Shown here piece after piece: positions 1 to 4,777 of a DNA stretch of 5,147 bases. Numbering within the stretch: the first letter of the stretch is position 1; the number at the start of each line of letters is the position of its first letter. Location of the stretch: positions 1-5,147 of the forward strand of contig JAQVWW010000125.1 of assembly GCA_028709505.1 (NCBI GenBank). Reading direction: 5' to 3'. The notes under the pieces are model-generated. The model saw nothing but the letters and a program-made list of their open reading frames with translations, did no database searches and was not told the origin of the DNA. This DNA is from Eubacteriales bacterium. GTDB taxonomy: Bacteria > Bacillota > Clostridia > Christensenellales > UMGS416. A program made the translations under genes and the position numbers.

Positions 1-966
1 TAGCGTGCCGGTCTTGTCAAAGGCGATGGTATCGATGCGGGCCAGCGCTTCCAAGTAGTTGCCGCCCTTGACCAACACGCCGGCGCGGGAAGCGCCGCCG
101 ATACCGCCAAAGAAACTCAGCGGCACCGATATAACCAGCGCGCAGGGACAGGATATGACCAGGAACAGTAGCGACCGGTGAATCCACGGGCCAAAAGGGG
201 TGTGCGTAACCAGCGGCGGCACCACGGCCAGCAGCGTTGCCAGCGCCACCACCGCCGGCGTATAGTAGCGGGCAAAACGCGTAATGAAGCTTTCGCTGCG
301 CGATTTGCGGCTGGCTGCGTTTTCCACCATGTCCAGTATCTTGGCCACCGTGGATTCGCCGGCCTCTTTGGTGACCTTGATGAACAGCTGCGTGTTGAGG
401 TTGATGCAGCCGCTGAAGACATCCTGGCCGGCTCCTATCTGCCGGGGCACCGCCTCGCCGGTCAGCGCCGATGTATCCAGCAGCGAGTTGCCGCGGATCA
501 CCACGCCGTCCAGCGCAATGCGCTCGCCGGGGTTGACGACAATGGTATCGCCGACGTGGACGTCGTCGGGAGATACGCGAACAGCCTGTCCGTCGCGCAG
601 CAGGTTGGCATAGTCGGGCCGTATGTCCATCAGCTGCGCGATGGATCTGCGCGAGCGGCCGACGGCGTAACGCTGAAACCATTCGCCCACCTGGTAAAAC
701 AGCATCACCGCCACGCCTTCGGCATATTCGCCCAGCGCGAAGGCGCCCACGGTGGCCAGCGCCATCAGGAAATTCTCGTCAAACACCTGCCCGCGCACGA
801 TGTTGCGCAGCGCGCGGTACAGCACATCCAGGCCGCATACGGCGTAGGCGGCAAAAAAGAGCGCCGTGCGCGCCCATGGGTATGTTTCGCCGGCCAGCAG
901 CGCCGCGGCAAACAGCACGCCGGCGGCGGCAATGCGCAGTAGCGCCTTCTTCTGCCTATTTTGCAT
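1..966 (-). CDS. cadA: P1B-type heavy-metal (Zn/Cd/Pb) efflux ATPase, C-terminal part beyond the window
   Basis: This is an inner-membrane ATPase that exports soft divalent metals. The first 322 residues are visible. Two hydrophobic stretches lie near residues 8-25 and 34-50, and a helix pair covers about 64-95, with the conserved acidic GEYAEG segment. The actuator domain carries SALTGEAVP (TGE at 169-171). Further helices lie at about 236-254 and 266-290 and include the metal-path motif SCPCALV (CPC at 273-275), typical of the CadA/ZntA group. The phosphorylation motif DKTGTL (Asp317) sits exactly at the window edge, so the ATP-binding domain is outside. The ATG at 966 is chosen because AGGAGG lies four bases upstream; that site begins right at the stop codon of the preceding gene, which implies translational coupling. 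The usual N-terminal HMA domain is absent and is supplied by the neighbouring small gene. The CPC motif, the HMA partner and the CadC-type regulator favour Zn/Cd/Pb; the exact metal is not shown. Confidence 0.95.
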   Translation of the reverse strand, partial: MQNRQKKALLRIAAAGVLFAAALLAGETYPWARTALFFAAYAVCGLDVLYRALRNIVRGQVFDENFLMALATVGAFALGEYAEGVAVMLFYQVGEWFQRYAVGRSRRSIAQLMDIRPDYANLLRDGQAVRVSPDDVHVGDTIVVNPGERIALDGVVIRGNSLLDTSALTGEAVPRQIGAGQDVFSGCINLNTQLFIKVTKEAGESTVAKILDMVENAASRKSRSESFITRFARYYTPAVVALATLLAVVPPLVTHTPFGPWIHRSLLFLVISCPCALVISVPLSFFGGIGGASRAGVLVKGGNYLEALARIDTIAFDKTGTL

Positions 967-976
967 AAATCCTCCT

Positions 977-1198
977 CTATCGGGCGGCTATGCGGCAGTC
1001 CGGCTCGATGCGCGAGATGATATTTTGGATCTGCGGCAAAATGCTGTCAAACTCGTCGCGCTCCATCTCCAGCACCAGCGACTGGGCAAAAAAATTGACG
1101 GCGGCGCTGACACCCGGCAGCTTGTTGATGGCCGTCTCCATCTTGGCGGCGCAGCCGGCGCAGTCGATATGCTCCAGGCGATACTTTTTCTTGATCAT
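977..1198 (-). CDS. Free-standing HMA-domain metal-binding protein
   Basis: This is a 73-residue soluble protein made of a single heavy-metal-associated domain of the beta-alpha-beta-beta-alpha-beta type. The metal site is IDCAGCAAKME, with Cys13 and Cys16. The Asp just before the first Cys matches the Zn/Cd-type version of the motif (as in the N-terminus of ZntA) rather than the copper type, which usually has Met-Thr/His-Cys. The conserved NKLPGV turn follows. It resembles the N-terminal domain normally fused to CadA, and here it is encoded separately directly before an ATPase that lacks it. It probably delivers metal to the ATPase or regulates it; that is inference. The ATG at 1198 is preferred over the in-frame ATG at 1204 because AGGGGAGGA (1212-1204) is six bases from the former but overlaps the latter. 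It lies 21 bases after the repressor gene and 10 bases before the ATPase gene. Confidence 0.9.
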   Translation of the reverse strand: MIKKKYRLEHIDCAGCAAKMETAINKLPGVSAAVNFFAQSLVLEMERDEFDSILPQIQNIISRIEPDCRIAAR

Positions 1199-1219
1199 AA
1201 ACATCCTCCCCTTGCCAAA

Positions 1220-1582
1220 TTATTCTTCCACGTGCTCCATGCCCTGGCTGATGATGGAATGCACGTGGCTGTCAGCCAAAGAATAATAGATGGTCTTGCC
1301 GTCGCGGCGAAACTTGACCAGATGACTTTGCTTGAGTACCCGAAGCTGATGCGATATGGCGCTTTGGGTCATGTTCAGCAGCTGGGCAATATCGCAGACG
1401 CACATCTCTTGCTCCAGCAACGCGTATAGAATCCGGATGCGCGTAGAGTCGCCAAATATTTTAAACAGCTCCGCCAGATCGTAAAGCACCTCTTCATCGG
1501 GCATATTCCGGGCGGCGCTGTCTACGATATCGGTATGCACGCACATGTTCTCACAGCGGGCTATTTCTTCCTGAATCTTCAT
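1220..1582 (-). CDS. cadC: ArsR/SmtB-family metal-sensing repressor, CadC type
   Basis: This 120-residue winged-helix repressor should release DNA when it binds Zn, Cd or Pb. The DNA-reading helix is in the stretch around TQSAISHQLRVLKQ (72-85), followed by the wing at 91-100 (FRRDGKTIYY). Two sets of metal ligands are visible. The CadC-type site has Cys10 and Cys14 in the N-terminal arm plus Cys61 and Cys63 in EMCVCD at the start of the DNA-binding unit. The alpha-5 site has the full Asp104-x-His106-x10-His117-x2-Glu120 pattern of SmtB/CzrA. The start is supported by GGAG six bases upstream. It is the first gene of the efflux operon, behind a promoter overlapped by an inverted-repeat operator, so autoregulation is expected. 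A purely arsenic-sensing ArsR is less likely because of the alpha-5 site and the neighbouring CPC-type ATPase. Confidence 0.94.
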   Translation of the reverse strand: MKIQEEIARCENMCVHTDIVDSAARNMPDEEVLYDLAELFKIFGDSTRIRILYALLEQEMCVCDIAQLLNMTQSAISHQLRVLKQSHLVKFRRDGKTIYYSLADSHVHSIISQGMEHVEE

Positions 1583-1596
1583 GTGAGTCTCCGTTC

Positions 1597-1616
1597 ATAT
1601 GAATAACTGTTCATAT
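1597..1616 (-). promoter_or_regulatory. Probable operator of the CadC-type repressor
   Basis: A perfect 7-6-7 inverted repeat, ATATGAA-N6-TTCATAT, fits the general TGAA-N6-TTCA form of operators bound by SmtB/CadC-family repressors. It begins five bases downstream of the predicted -10 box and ends 14 bases before the repressor start codon, so it covers the likely transcription start. A second perfect palindrome, TTCATATGAA (1594-1603), overlaps its start-codon-proximal half. Binding itself is inferred. Confidence 0.8.
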
Positions 1617-1621
1617 ATAAT

Positions 1622-1649
1622 AGTATACGCCTGCGCCGATATTTTGCAA
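1622..1649 (-). promoter_or_regulatory. Promoter of the metal-efflux operon
   Basis: On the minus strand a TTGCAA -35 box (1649-1644) is separated by 16 bases from a TATACT -10 box (1627-1622). The operator inverted repeat starts five bases downstream, the geometry expected for a repressor that blocks the start site. An A/T-rich tract (about 1650-1673) lies just upstream and could act as an UP element. The match is by eye; a second possible -10, TATTAT, overlaps but has poorer spacing. Confidence 0.65.
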
Positions 1650-1686
1650 TGCTTTTTTTAAAAAGTAAAAAAATGGCCGGTTTATG

Positions 1687-1714
1687 TTGCACTGACGGTA
1701 GGGTACGGTATAAT
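1687..1714 (+). promoter_or_regulatory. Promoter of the aldo/keto reductase gene
   Basis: TTGCAC (1687-1692), a 16-base spacer and a consensus TATAAT (1709-1714) form a good sigma-A-type promoter. It predicts a leader of about 38 bases before the start codon. It is divergent from the efflux promoter; the two -35 boxes are about 37 bases apart, on either side of an A/T-rich tract. No operator-like repeat comparable to the CadC site is seen here, so metal control of this side is not indicated. Confidence 0.7.
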
Positions 1715-1758
1715 AAAAGGAGTAAGATCGTTTTTACCTACACGAAAAGGAGAAAATT

Positions 1759-2706
1759 ATGCGCTATAAGCAGTTGGGAAAAACCGGGATGAACGTATCG
1801 GTGGCCACGGTGGGCACCTGGGCTATAGGCGGCGCCGGCTGGGGCGACGTGGATAAAGAGGAGTCCATCCAGGCCATCCGCGCCATGCTGGACAACGGCG
1901 TCAACTTCATCGATACGGCACCGGTATATGGGATGGGTCACTCGGAAGAAGTGGTGGGCGAGGCCATCGCCGGGCGCGATCGTGCCGGGCTTTATCTGGC
2001 CACCAAGGCCGGCTTTGTTTGGGACGGCAGCGGCCGCGCCGAGCGTGACATCTCGGGCGACAGCATCCGCCGGCAGGTGGACGACTCGCTCAAACGGCTG
2101 GGCACCGATTATATTGACCTCTATCTGGTTCATAAGCCCGATTTTAAGGGCACCCCGGCCGAGGATACGATGACGGCCATGATGGAGCTAAAGGCGTCGG
2201 GCAAGGTGCGCCATATCGGCGTATCCAACTACAGCGTCCAAAAGATGGAAGAGGCGCTGCAGTACGGCGAAATCGAAGCCATTCAGCCGCCGTATTCCAT
2301 GGTGGACCGCAGCGAGCAGGCGGTGCTGGAATTTGCCAAGGCCCGCGGCATCGGCGTGATGACCTACGGCTCGCTGGGCGCCGGCATCCTGACCGGCACC
2401 ATCCGCCAGCTGCCCAACTGGGACCCGTCGGACACGCGTTACAGCTTCTACGACTTCTTCAAAGAGCCGAAGTTCTCCAAGTGCCAAAAGCTGCTCAAGG
2501 CGCTGGATGCCATCGCCGAGGTACACGGCCGCCCGGTGGCTCAGGTGGCCATCAACTGGAGCACGCAGCACCCGCTGGTGGATACGGCGCTGATGGGCGT
2601 GCGCAATGTGCGCGAAGCCCACGAAAACTGCGCCGCCATGCAGTGGAAGCTCAGCCAGGACGAAATTACGCTGCTCAACGCCGCCATCGAAGAATACGAG
2701 GCTTAA
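1759..2706 (+). CDS. Aldo/keto reductase, IolS/YhdN-like
   Basis: This cytosolic NAD(P)H-dependent oxidoreductase has a TIM-barrel fold and 315 residues, a normal family length. The full catalytic tetrad is present: Asp52 (NFIDTAPVYG), Tyr57, Lys83 (LATKAGF) and His125 (LYLVHKPD). Other family segments are the N-terminal LGKTGMNVS and GTWAIGG, KVRHIGVSNYS (about 165-175), IQPPYS, and the C-terminal cofactor-binding stretch MGVRNVREAHEN. The GTWAIGG...WG start and the IQPPY segment resemble the Bacillus subtilis IolS/YhdN group (AKR11), where substrates are poorly defined small aldehydes and ketones. AAGGAG six bases upstream fixes the start. It has its own promoter and a strong terminator and so appears monocistronic. 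The physiological substrate cannot be read from the sequence. Detoxification of reactive carbonyls or sugar metabolism are both possible. Confidence 0.95.
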   Translation: MRYKQLGKTGMNVSVATVGTWAIGGAGWGDVDKEESIQAIRAMLDNGVNFIDTAPVYGMGHSEEVVGEAIAGRDRAGLYLATKAGFVWDGSGRAERDISGDSIRRQVDDSLKRLGTDYIDLYLVHKPDFKGTPAEDTMTAMMELKASGKVRHIGVSNYSVQKMEEALQYGEIEAIQPPYSMVDRSEQAVLEFAKARGIGVMTYGSLGAGILTGTIRQLPNWDPSDTRYSFYDFFKEPKFSKCQKLLKALDAIAEVHGRPVAQVAINWSTQHPLVDTALMGVRNVREAHENCAAMQWKLSQDEITLLNAAIEEYEA

Positions 2707-2717
2707 TACCACGAAGG

Positions 2718-2751
2718 AAAAAAGGGGAGTGCGGATGCGCTTCCCTTTTTT
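2718..2751 (+). terminator. Intrinsic terminator of the aldo/keto reductase gene
   Basis: The hairpin begins 12 bases after the stop codon. The arms AAAAAAGGGGAGTGC and GCGCTTCCCTTTTTT pair over 15 positions (two of them G-U) around a GGAT loop, and the second arm ends in a run of six T. The matching A run on the 5' side could make it work in both directions. Confidence 0.88.
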
Positions 2752-2753
2752 GT

Positions 2754-2785
2754 CTGTCAAAAACCCCTCGGGTCTTTTTTGACGG
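2754..2785 (+). terminator. Second hairpin behind the reductase terminator, possible backup terminator
   Basis: GTCAAAAA (2756-2763) pairs with TTTTTGAC (2776-2783). An inner CCC/GGG step and a CTC loop complete the hairpin, with a small TCT bulge. The U-rich arm (TCTTTTTT) follows the short GC stem as in an intrinsic terminator, but the GC part is only three or four pairs. It may be a tandem backup terminator or simply a structured spacer; it is nearly symmetrical on the two strands. Confidence 0.4.
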
Positions 2786-3017
2786 GCCGCCCGGTCAGCG
2801 GCGGGGCCGAAGGGGAAAGGAAAGCCAACGAAAAAATAGTCGCTCGCAGGCTGCTGATACGCAGCCGGTCCAGCCGCAGAGGGCGCTCTTTGCCGGGCGC
2901 GCCGTGTGTGGCGGAAAATGGTAGCGTCCAAGAGCACAATTTTGCCTCCGCGTTTTTTGCCGGCGCATTGCCGAAGGGCGGCCGACCGTCATAGCATGTA
3001 GCAGGGCCAAAAGTGAG
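2786..3017. other. GC-rich stretch without a convincing gene
   Basis: No reading frame here has a ribosome binding site together with codon use like the neighbouring genes. The minus-strand frames that cross it are rich in Arg, Pro and Cys and look like artefacts of high GC. It contains a clean hairpin, GGCTGC-TGATAC-GCAGCC (2849-2866), several shorter GC inverted repeats and a T6 run at 2953-2958. It must contain the promoter or leader for the small downstream gene, but only a weak TTGCCG near 2979 is seen, with no good -10 box. Confidence 0.5.
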
Positions 3018-3026
3018 GTGAAGCCT

Positions 3027-3227
3027 GTGCGGCATCTTATCTGGGCCATGACGCTGGCCAACCTGTCCGCTGCCGCACAAGGCCGGCAGGCATTGTGCGT
3101 AACCTTCCTGCTGGTGGCGTGCCTGGCGATGCTGACGGCGGCGCGGTGGCTACTGACGCGGTGGCTGAAAAGACTGATACGCCAACAAATGAAATGCCGG
3201 CGCGCCGACGCCGATGACATAAATTGA
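3027..3227 (+). CDS. Small hypothetical membrane protein
   Basis: The family is not recognised. The 66-residue product has one strongly hydrophobic segment, about ALCVTFLLVACLAMLTAARW (residues 22-41), followed by a basic region (RWLKRLIRQQMKCRR) and an acidic end (ADADD). This is the pattern of a single-pass membrane protein with a cytoplasmic positive tail. The GTG at 3027 is preferred because AGGTGA (3016-3021) lies five bases upstream; an in-frame GTG at 3018 would overlap that site and add three residues. Codons are dominated by CTG, GCC, GCG and ACG, as in the neighbouring genes, and a very strong plus-strand terminator starts 24 bases after the stop. Together these favour a real expressed gene over a chance frame. 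No partner or function can be inferred from the neighbours. Confidence 0.55.
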   Translation: MRHLIWAMTLANLSAAAQGRQALCVTFLLVACLAMLTAARWLLTRWLKRLIRQQMKCRRADADDIN

Positions 3228-3231
3228 AAAA

Positions 3232-3246
3232 GCCGCGTGGTGCGGC
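3232..3246 (-). terminator. Small minus-strand terminator hairpin
   Basis: On the minus strand GCCGC-ACCAC-GCGGC is followed directly by TTTTT (plus-strand A run 3227-3231). The stem is only five G-C pairs, so efficiency is uncertain. It would stop transcripts from the ThuA operon that read through its first terminator and so protect the convergent small gene. Confidence 0.45.
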
Positions 3247-3250
3247 AATG

Positions 3251-3289
3251 GCGCTGCCAAAGGCTTGTGAGCCCTTGGCAGCGCTTTTT
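3251..3289 (+). terminator. Strong intrinsic terminator of the small membrane protein gene
   Basis: The arms GCGCTGCCAA and TTGGCAGCGC form a perfect 10-pair stem. It continues through one A/C mismatch into GGCT/AGCC around a TGTG loop and is followed by TTTTT. The direction of the T run assigns it to plus-strand transcription, so the 2786-3227 region is expected to be transcribed rightwards. Confidence 0.92.
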
Positions 3290-3374
3290 GTAAAGGAAAA
3301 AAATTGCCGGACAAAAGCCGCCGGCGCCTGTCCAGCCTAAGCCCATCCGATCATGGAGCCTTTTTCGGCAAAAC

Positions 3375-3404
3375 AACCAGCCGTCGCGTTTGCGGCGGCC
3401 GGTT
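3375..3404 (-). terminator. Probable terminator of the ThuA operon
   Basis: AACCAGCCGTCGC and GCGGCGGCCGGTT pair over 13 positions with one mismatch and one wobble around a GTTT loop (plus-strand reading). It starts 24 bases after the ThuA-like gene's stop codon. On the minus strand it is followed by GTTTTG, a short U run, so it is a moderate rather than a perfect terminator. Confidence 0.6.
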
Positions 3405-3428
3405 GCCCGTACCAAAAAACTTTTTTAC

Positions 3429-4061
3429 CTATGTTTGCTGCCCGCCGGTCAGCCACCGGAAGGATTGGTACACAATTTTGGACAGCTGCGCGTCGTCAAA
3501 ACACGCGGCGTTGTGTCCGCAGGCAAAATACACCACGTGCCCTTTGCCAAAGCGACGCACCCAGCCGGCGGGATAGCGCTGCCCCTGATAATCCATGCCC
3601 AGCAGCATCTGCTTATCGTCCAGCGCGTCCAGCACGAACATGTATTGCTCGTCGGCTATGGTAAAGTCAGCCACACCCTGCATGATGGGGTGATCCGGCG
3701 CTTCCACGCGGTAAGGCACCATCGGCAGGCCGTCATAGTCGGGATGGTGCGTAAACTTTCCGCCCAGCAGCTGGCAGAGCTCCGGGCGGCTCTGCAGCGC
3801 GATGCCGTTGTGCAGCGCCAGCAGCGCGCCGCCGCCGGCCACGTAGCGCAGCAGCGCCGCCGTCTGCTCGTCGGTATAGGCGCCGCCGAACTCGAAATAG
3901 CAGATGCACAGGTCGTACTGATCGACGCTTTCCAGCGCGGCAGCCTGCTGGGAGCAGGTTATCTGGGCTTCGTCGCCCAGCAGTGTAAGGATACGCCGGC
4001 TCACGCCGGGCAGCGGATGGTAGCGGGCATCGTCATTGCCCAGCATAAGTACCTTTTTCAT
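3429..4061 (-). CDS. ThuA-like domain protein
   Basis: This 210-residue cytosolic protein has the ThuA fold, which is related to the class I glutamine amidotransferase fold but lacks its usual catalytic Cys. Visible family marks are the N-terminal strand KKVLMLGNDDARYHP, a GGGALLALHNG turn (Leu83-His84, where amidotransferases carry the nucleophile), GGKFTHHP (100-107), the DHPIM...DF...DEQY block (123-140), and the end WVRRFGKGHVVYFACGHN followed by a helix and FRWLTGG. ThuA of rhizobia takes part in trehalose use with an oxidoreductase partner, and homologues are common in carbohydrate gene clusters; the biochemical reaction of most members is unclear. The ATG at 4061 is chosen because AAGGAGG lies just upstream; an in-frame ATG at 4106 would start inside the preceding gene and has no such site. 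It is the last gene of the three-gene operon, 16 bases after the preceding stop codon. Confidence 0.9.
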   Translation of the reverse strand: MKKVLMLGNDDARYHPLPGVSRRILTLLGDEAQITCSQQAAALESVDQYDLCICYFEFGGAYTDEQTAALLRYVAGGGALLALHNGIALQSRPELCQLLGGKFTHHPDYDGLPMVPYRVEAPDHPIMQGVADFTIADEQYMFVLDALDDKQMLLGMDYQGQRYPAGWVRRFGKGHVVYFACGHNAACFDDAQLSKIVYQSFRWLTGGQQT

Positions 4062-4077
4062 AGCCTTCCTCCTTGGA

Positions 4078-4767
4078 TCACCAGGGCAGCTCGCGTGCGT
4101 GCCCATCGCGCAGCACCAGGCGGTTTTCGTCGTTGTGGATGTAGTCCTCTTCGGGGTAATAACAGCGATCGCGCAGGAAATACTCGGCGGCGTAAGCGCC
4201 CTGCAGATGGTCGGGTGCGTCGCTATCGCGGCAATACAGCCGGAAGGTAAAGCCCTCGGGCCGCAGCCGGTTAAACAGGATGCGGGCCTGCATGTTCAAC
4301 GCCGCGCGGGACAAATGCGCGCCGTAGTCGCGCGTATCGTCGCACAGATTGTTGCAGCCTTCGCAGGTGGTAACGTAACAAATGCGCTTGCCGGCGCCGG
4401 CGCGCAGCAGCGGCAAAAAATGGTGAACCGCCCGCAGCGGCGACAGTGTCTGCGCATCGTAGGCGTCGGCGATGGCGGCGTAGTCCAGCCCGTCCAGTAT
4501 GGTGCCGGTGGGCGCCGCGCCAACGCAGTTTAGCACCAGCATATCGATGCCGCCGGCCGCATCGGCGATGAGGGCAGCCGCCCGAGCCAGCGACGCGTCG
4601 CTGCGCGGATTGACTTCCAGCAACGCAAGTTGCGGCGTCTGCGCCGGCTGGGACGAGGTGGCGACACAAGATACGCCGACAAACACCCGCATGCCGCGCA
4701 GGCAGAGATCGACGGCAACGCGCCGTCCGGCGGCGTCGTCGGCGCCCAATAAAAACACGGTTTTCAT
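4078..4767 (-). CDS. Short-chain dehydrogenase-like protein with degenerate active site, probable pseudoenzyme
   Basis: This is an intact 229-residue frame with the overall layout of a short-chain dehydrogenase/reductase. It keeps the N-terminal Rossmann strand (KTVFLLGADDAAGRRVA), the IDMLVLNCVG strand (74-83), the LRAVHHFLPLLR helix (111-122), and the LSRAALNMQARILFNRLRPEGFTFRLY segment, which closely parallels the upstream gene. The signature residues are altered. TGxxxGxG becomes LGADDAAG, the NNAG motif becomes NCVG, the usual Ser region reads VTTCEGC, and the Tyr-x-x-x-Lys pair is replaced by Ala150 and Arg154 when aligned with the upstream YTMSK. There is no stop or frameshift, so it is probably expressed but catalytically impaired or changed. 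A structural or regulatory partner of the upstream dehydrogenase is possible. It starts 10 bases after that gene's stop, with AGGGGG as a modest ribosome binding site. Confidence 0.85.
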   Translation of the reverse strand: MKTVFLLGADDAAGRRVAVDLCLRGMRVFVGVSCVATSSQPAQTPQLALLEVNPRSDASLARAAALIADAAGGIDMLVLNCVGAAPTGTILDGLDYAAIADAYDAQTLSPLRAVHHFLPLLRAGAGKRICYVTTCEGCNNLCDDTRDYGAHLSRAALNMQARILFNRLRPEGFTFRLYCRDSDAPDHLQGAYAAEYFLRDRCYYPEEDYIHNDENRLVLRDGHARELPW

Positions 4768-4777
4768 GCTGTACCCC

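Noticed and set aside
178..942. Long plus-strand open frame of 254 codons
   Set aside because: It is antisense to the metal ATPase, whose motifs (TGE, CPC, DKTGTL) are unmistakable. The translation is rich in Arg, Gln and His and has no family features; it is a by-product of high GC.
1199..1204. Upstream ATG at 1204 for the HMA protein
   Set aside because: It touches the GGGGAGG ribosome binding site with no spacing; the ATG at 1198 has the normal six-base spacing.
1759..2706. Aldo/keto reductase as part of the metal resistance system
   Set aside because: It is on the opposite strand with its own consensus promoter and no visible CadC-type operator, so the proximity alone does not support a functional link.
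2188..2937. Minus-strand open frame of 249 codons
   Set aside because: It runs across the aldo/keto reductase on the opposite strand and through its terminator hairpin. Its composition (Ala, Arg, His) is that of an antisense shadow.
2795..3415. Minus-strand open frame of 206 codons in the central gap
   Set aside because: It would have to pass through the strong terminator stem, has no good ribosome binding site, and its Arg/Cys-rich translation resembles no protein family. The small plus-strand gene has better support.
4062..4106. Upstream in-frame start for the ThuA-like gene at 4106
   Set aside because: The added 15 residues overlap the end of the preceding gene and have no ribosome binding site, whereas the ATG at 4061 follows AAGGAGG and begins the conserved MKKVLMLG strand.
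3390..4250. Plus-strand open frame of 286 codons
   Set aside because: It is antisense to the ThuA-like gene and the degenerate SDR, lacks a ribosome binding site and shows no recognisable motif.
4078..4767. Degenerate SDR annotated as a pseudogene
   Set aside because: The frame is complete from start to stop without frameshift, fits the operon spacing and keeps the fold-level pattern, so a maintained pseudoenzyme is a better description than a broken gene.
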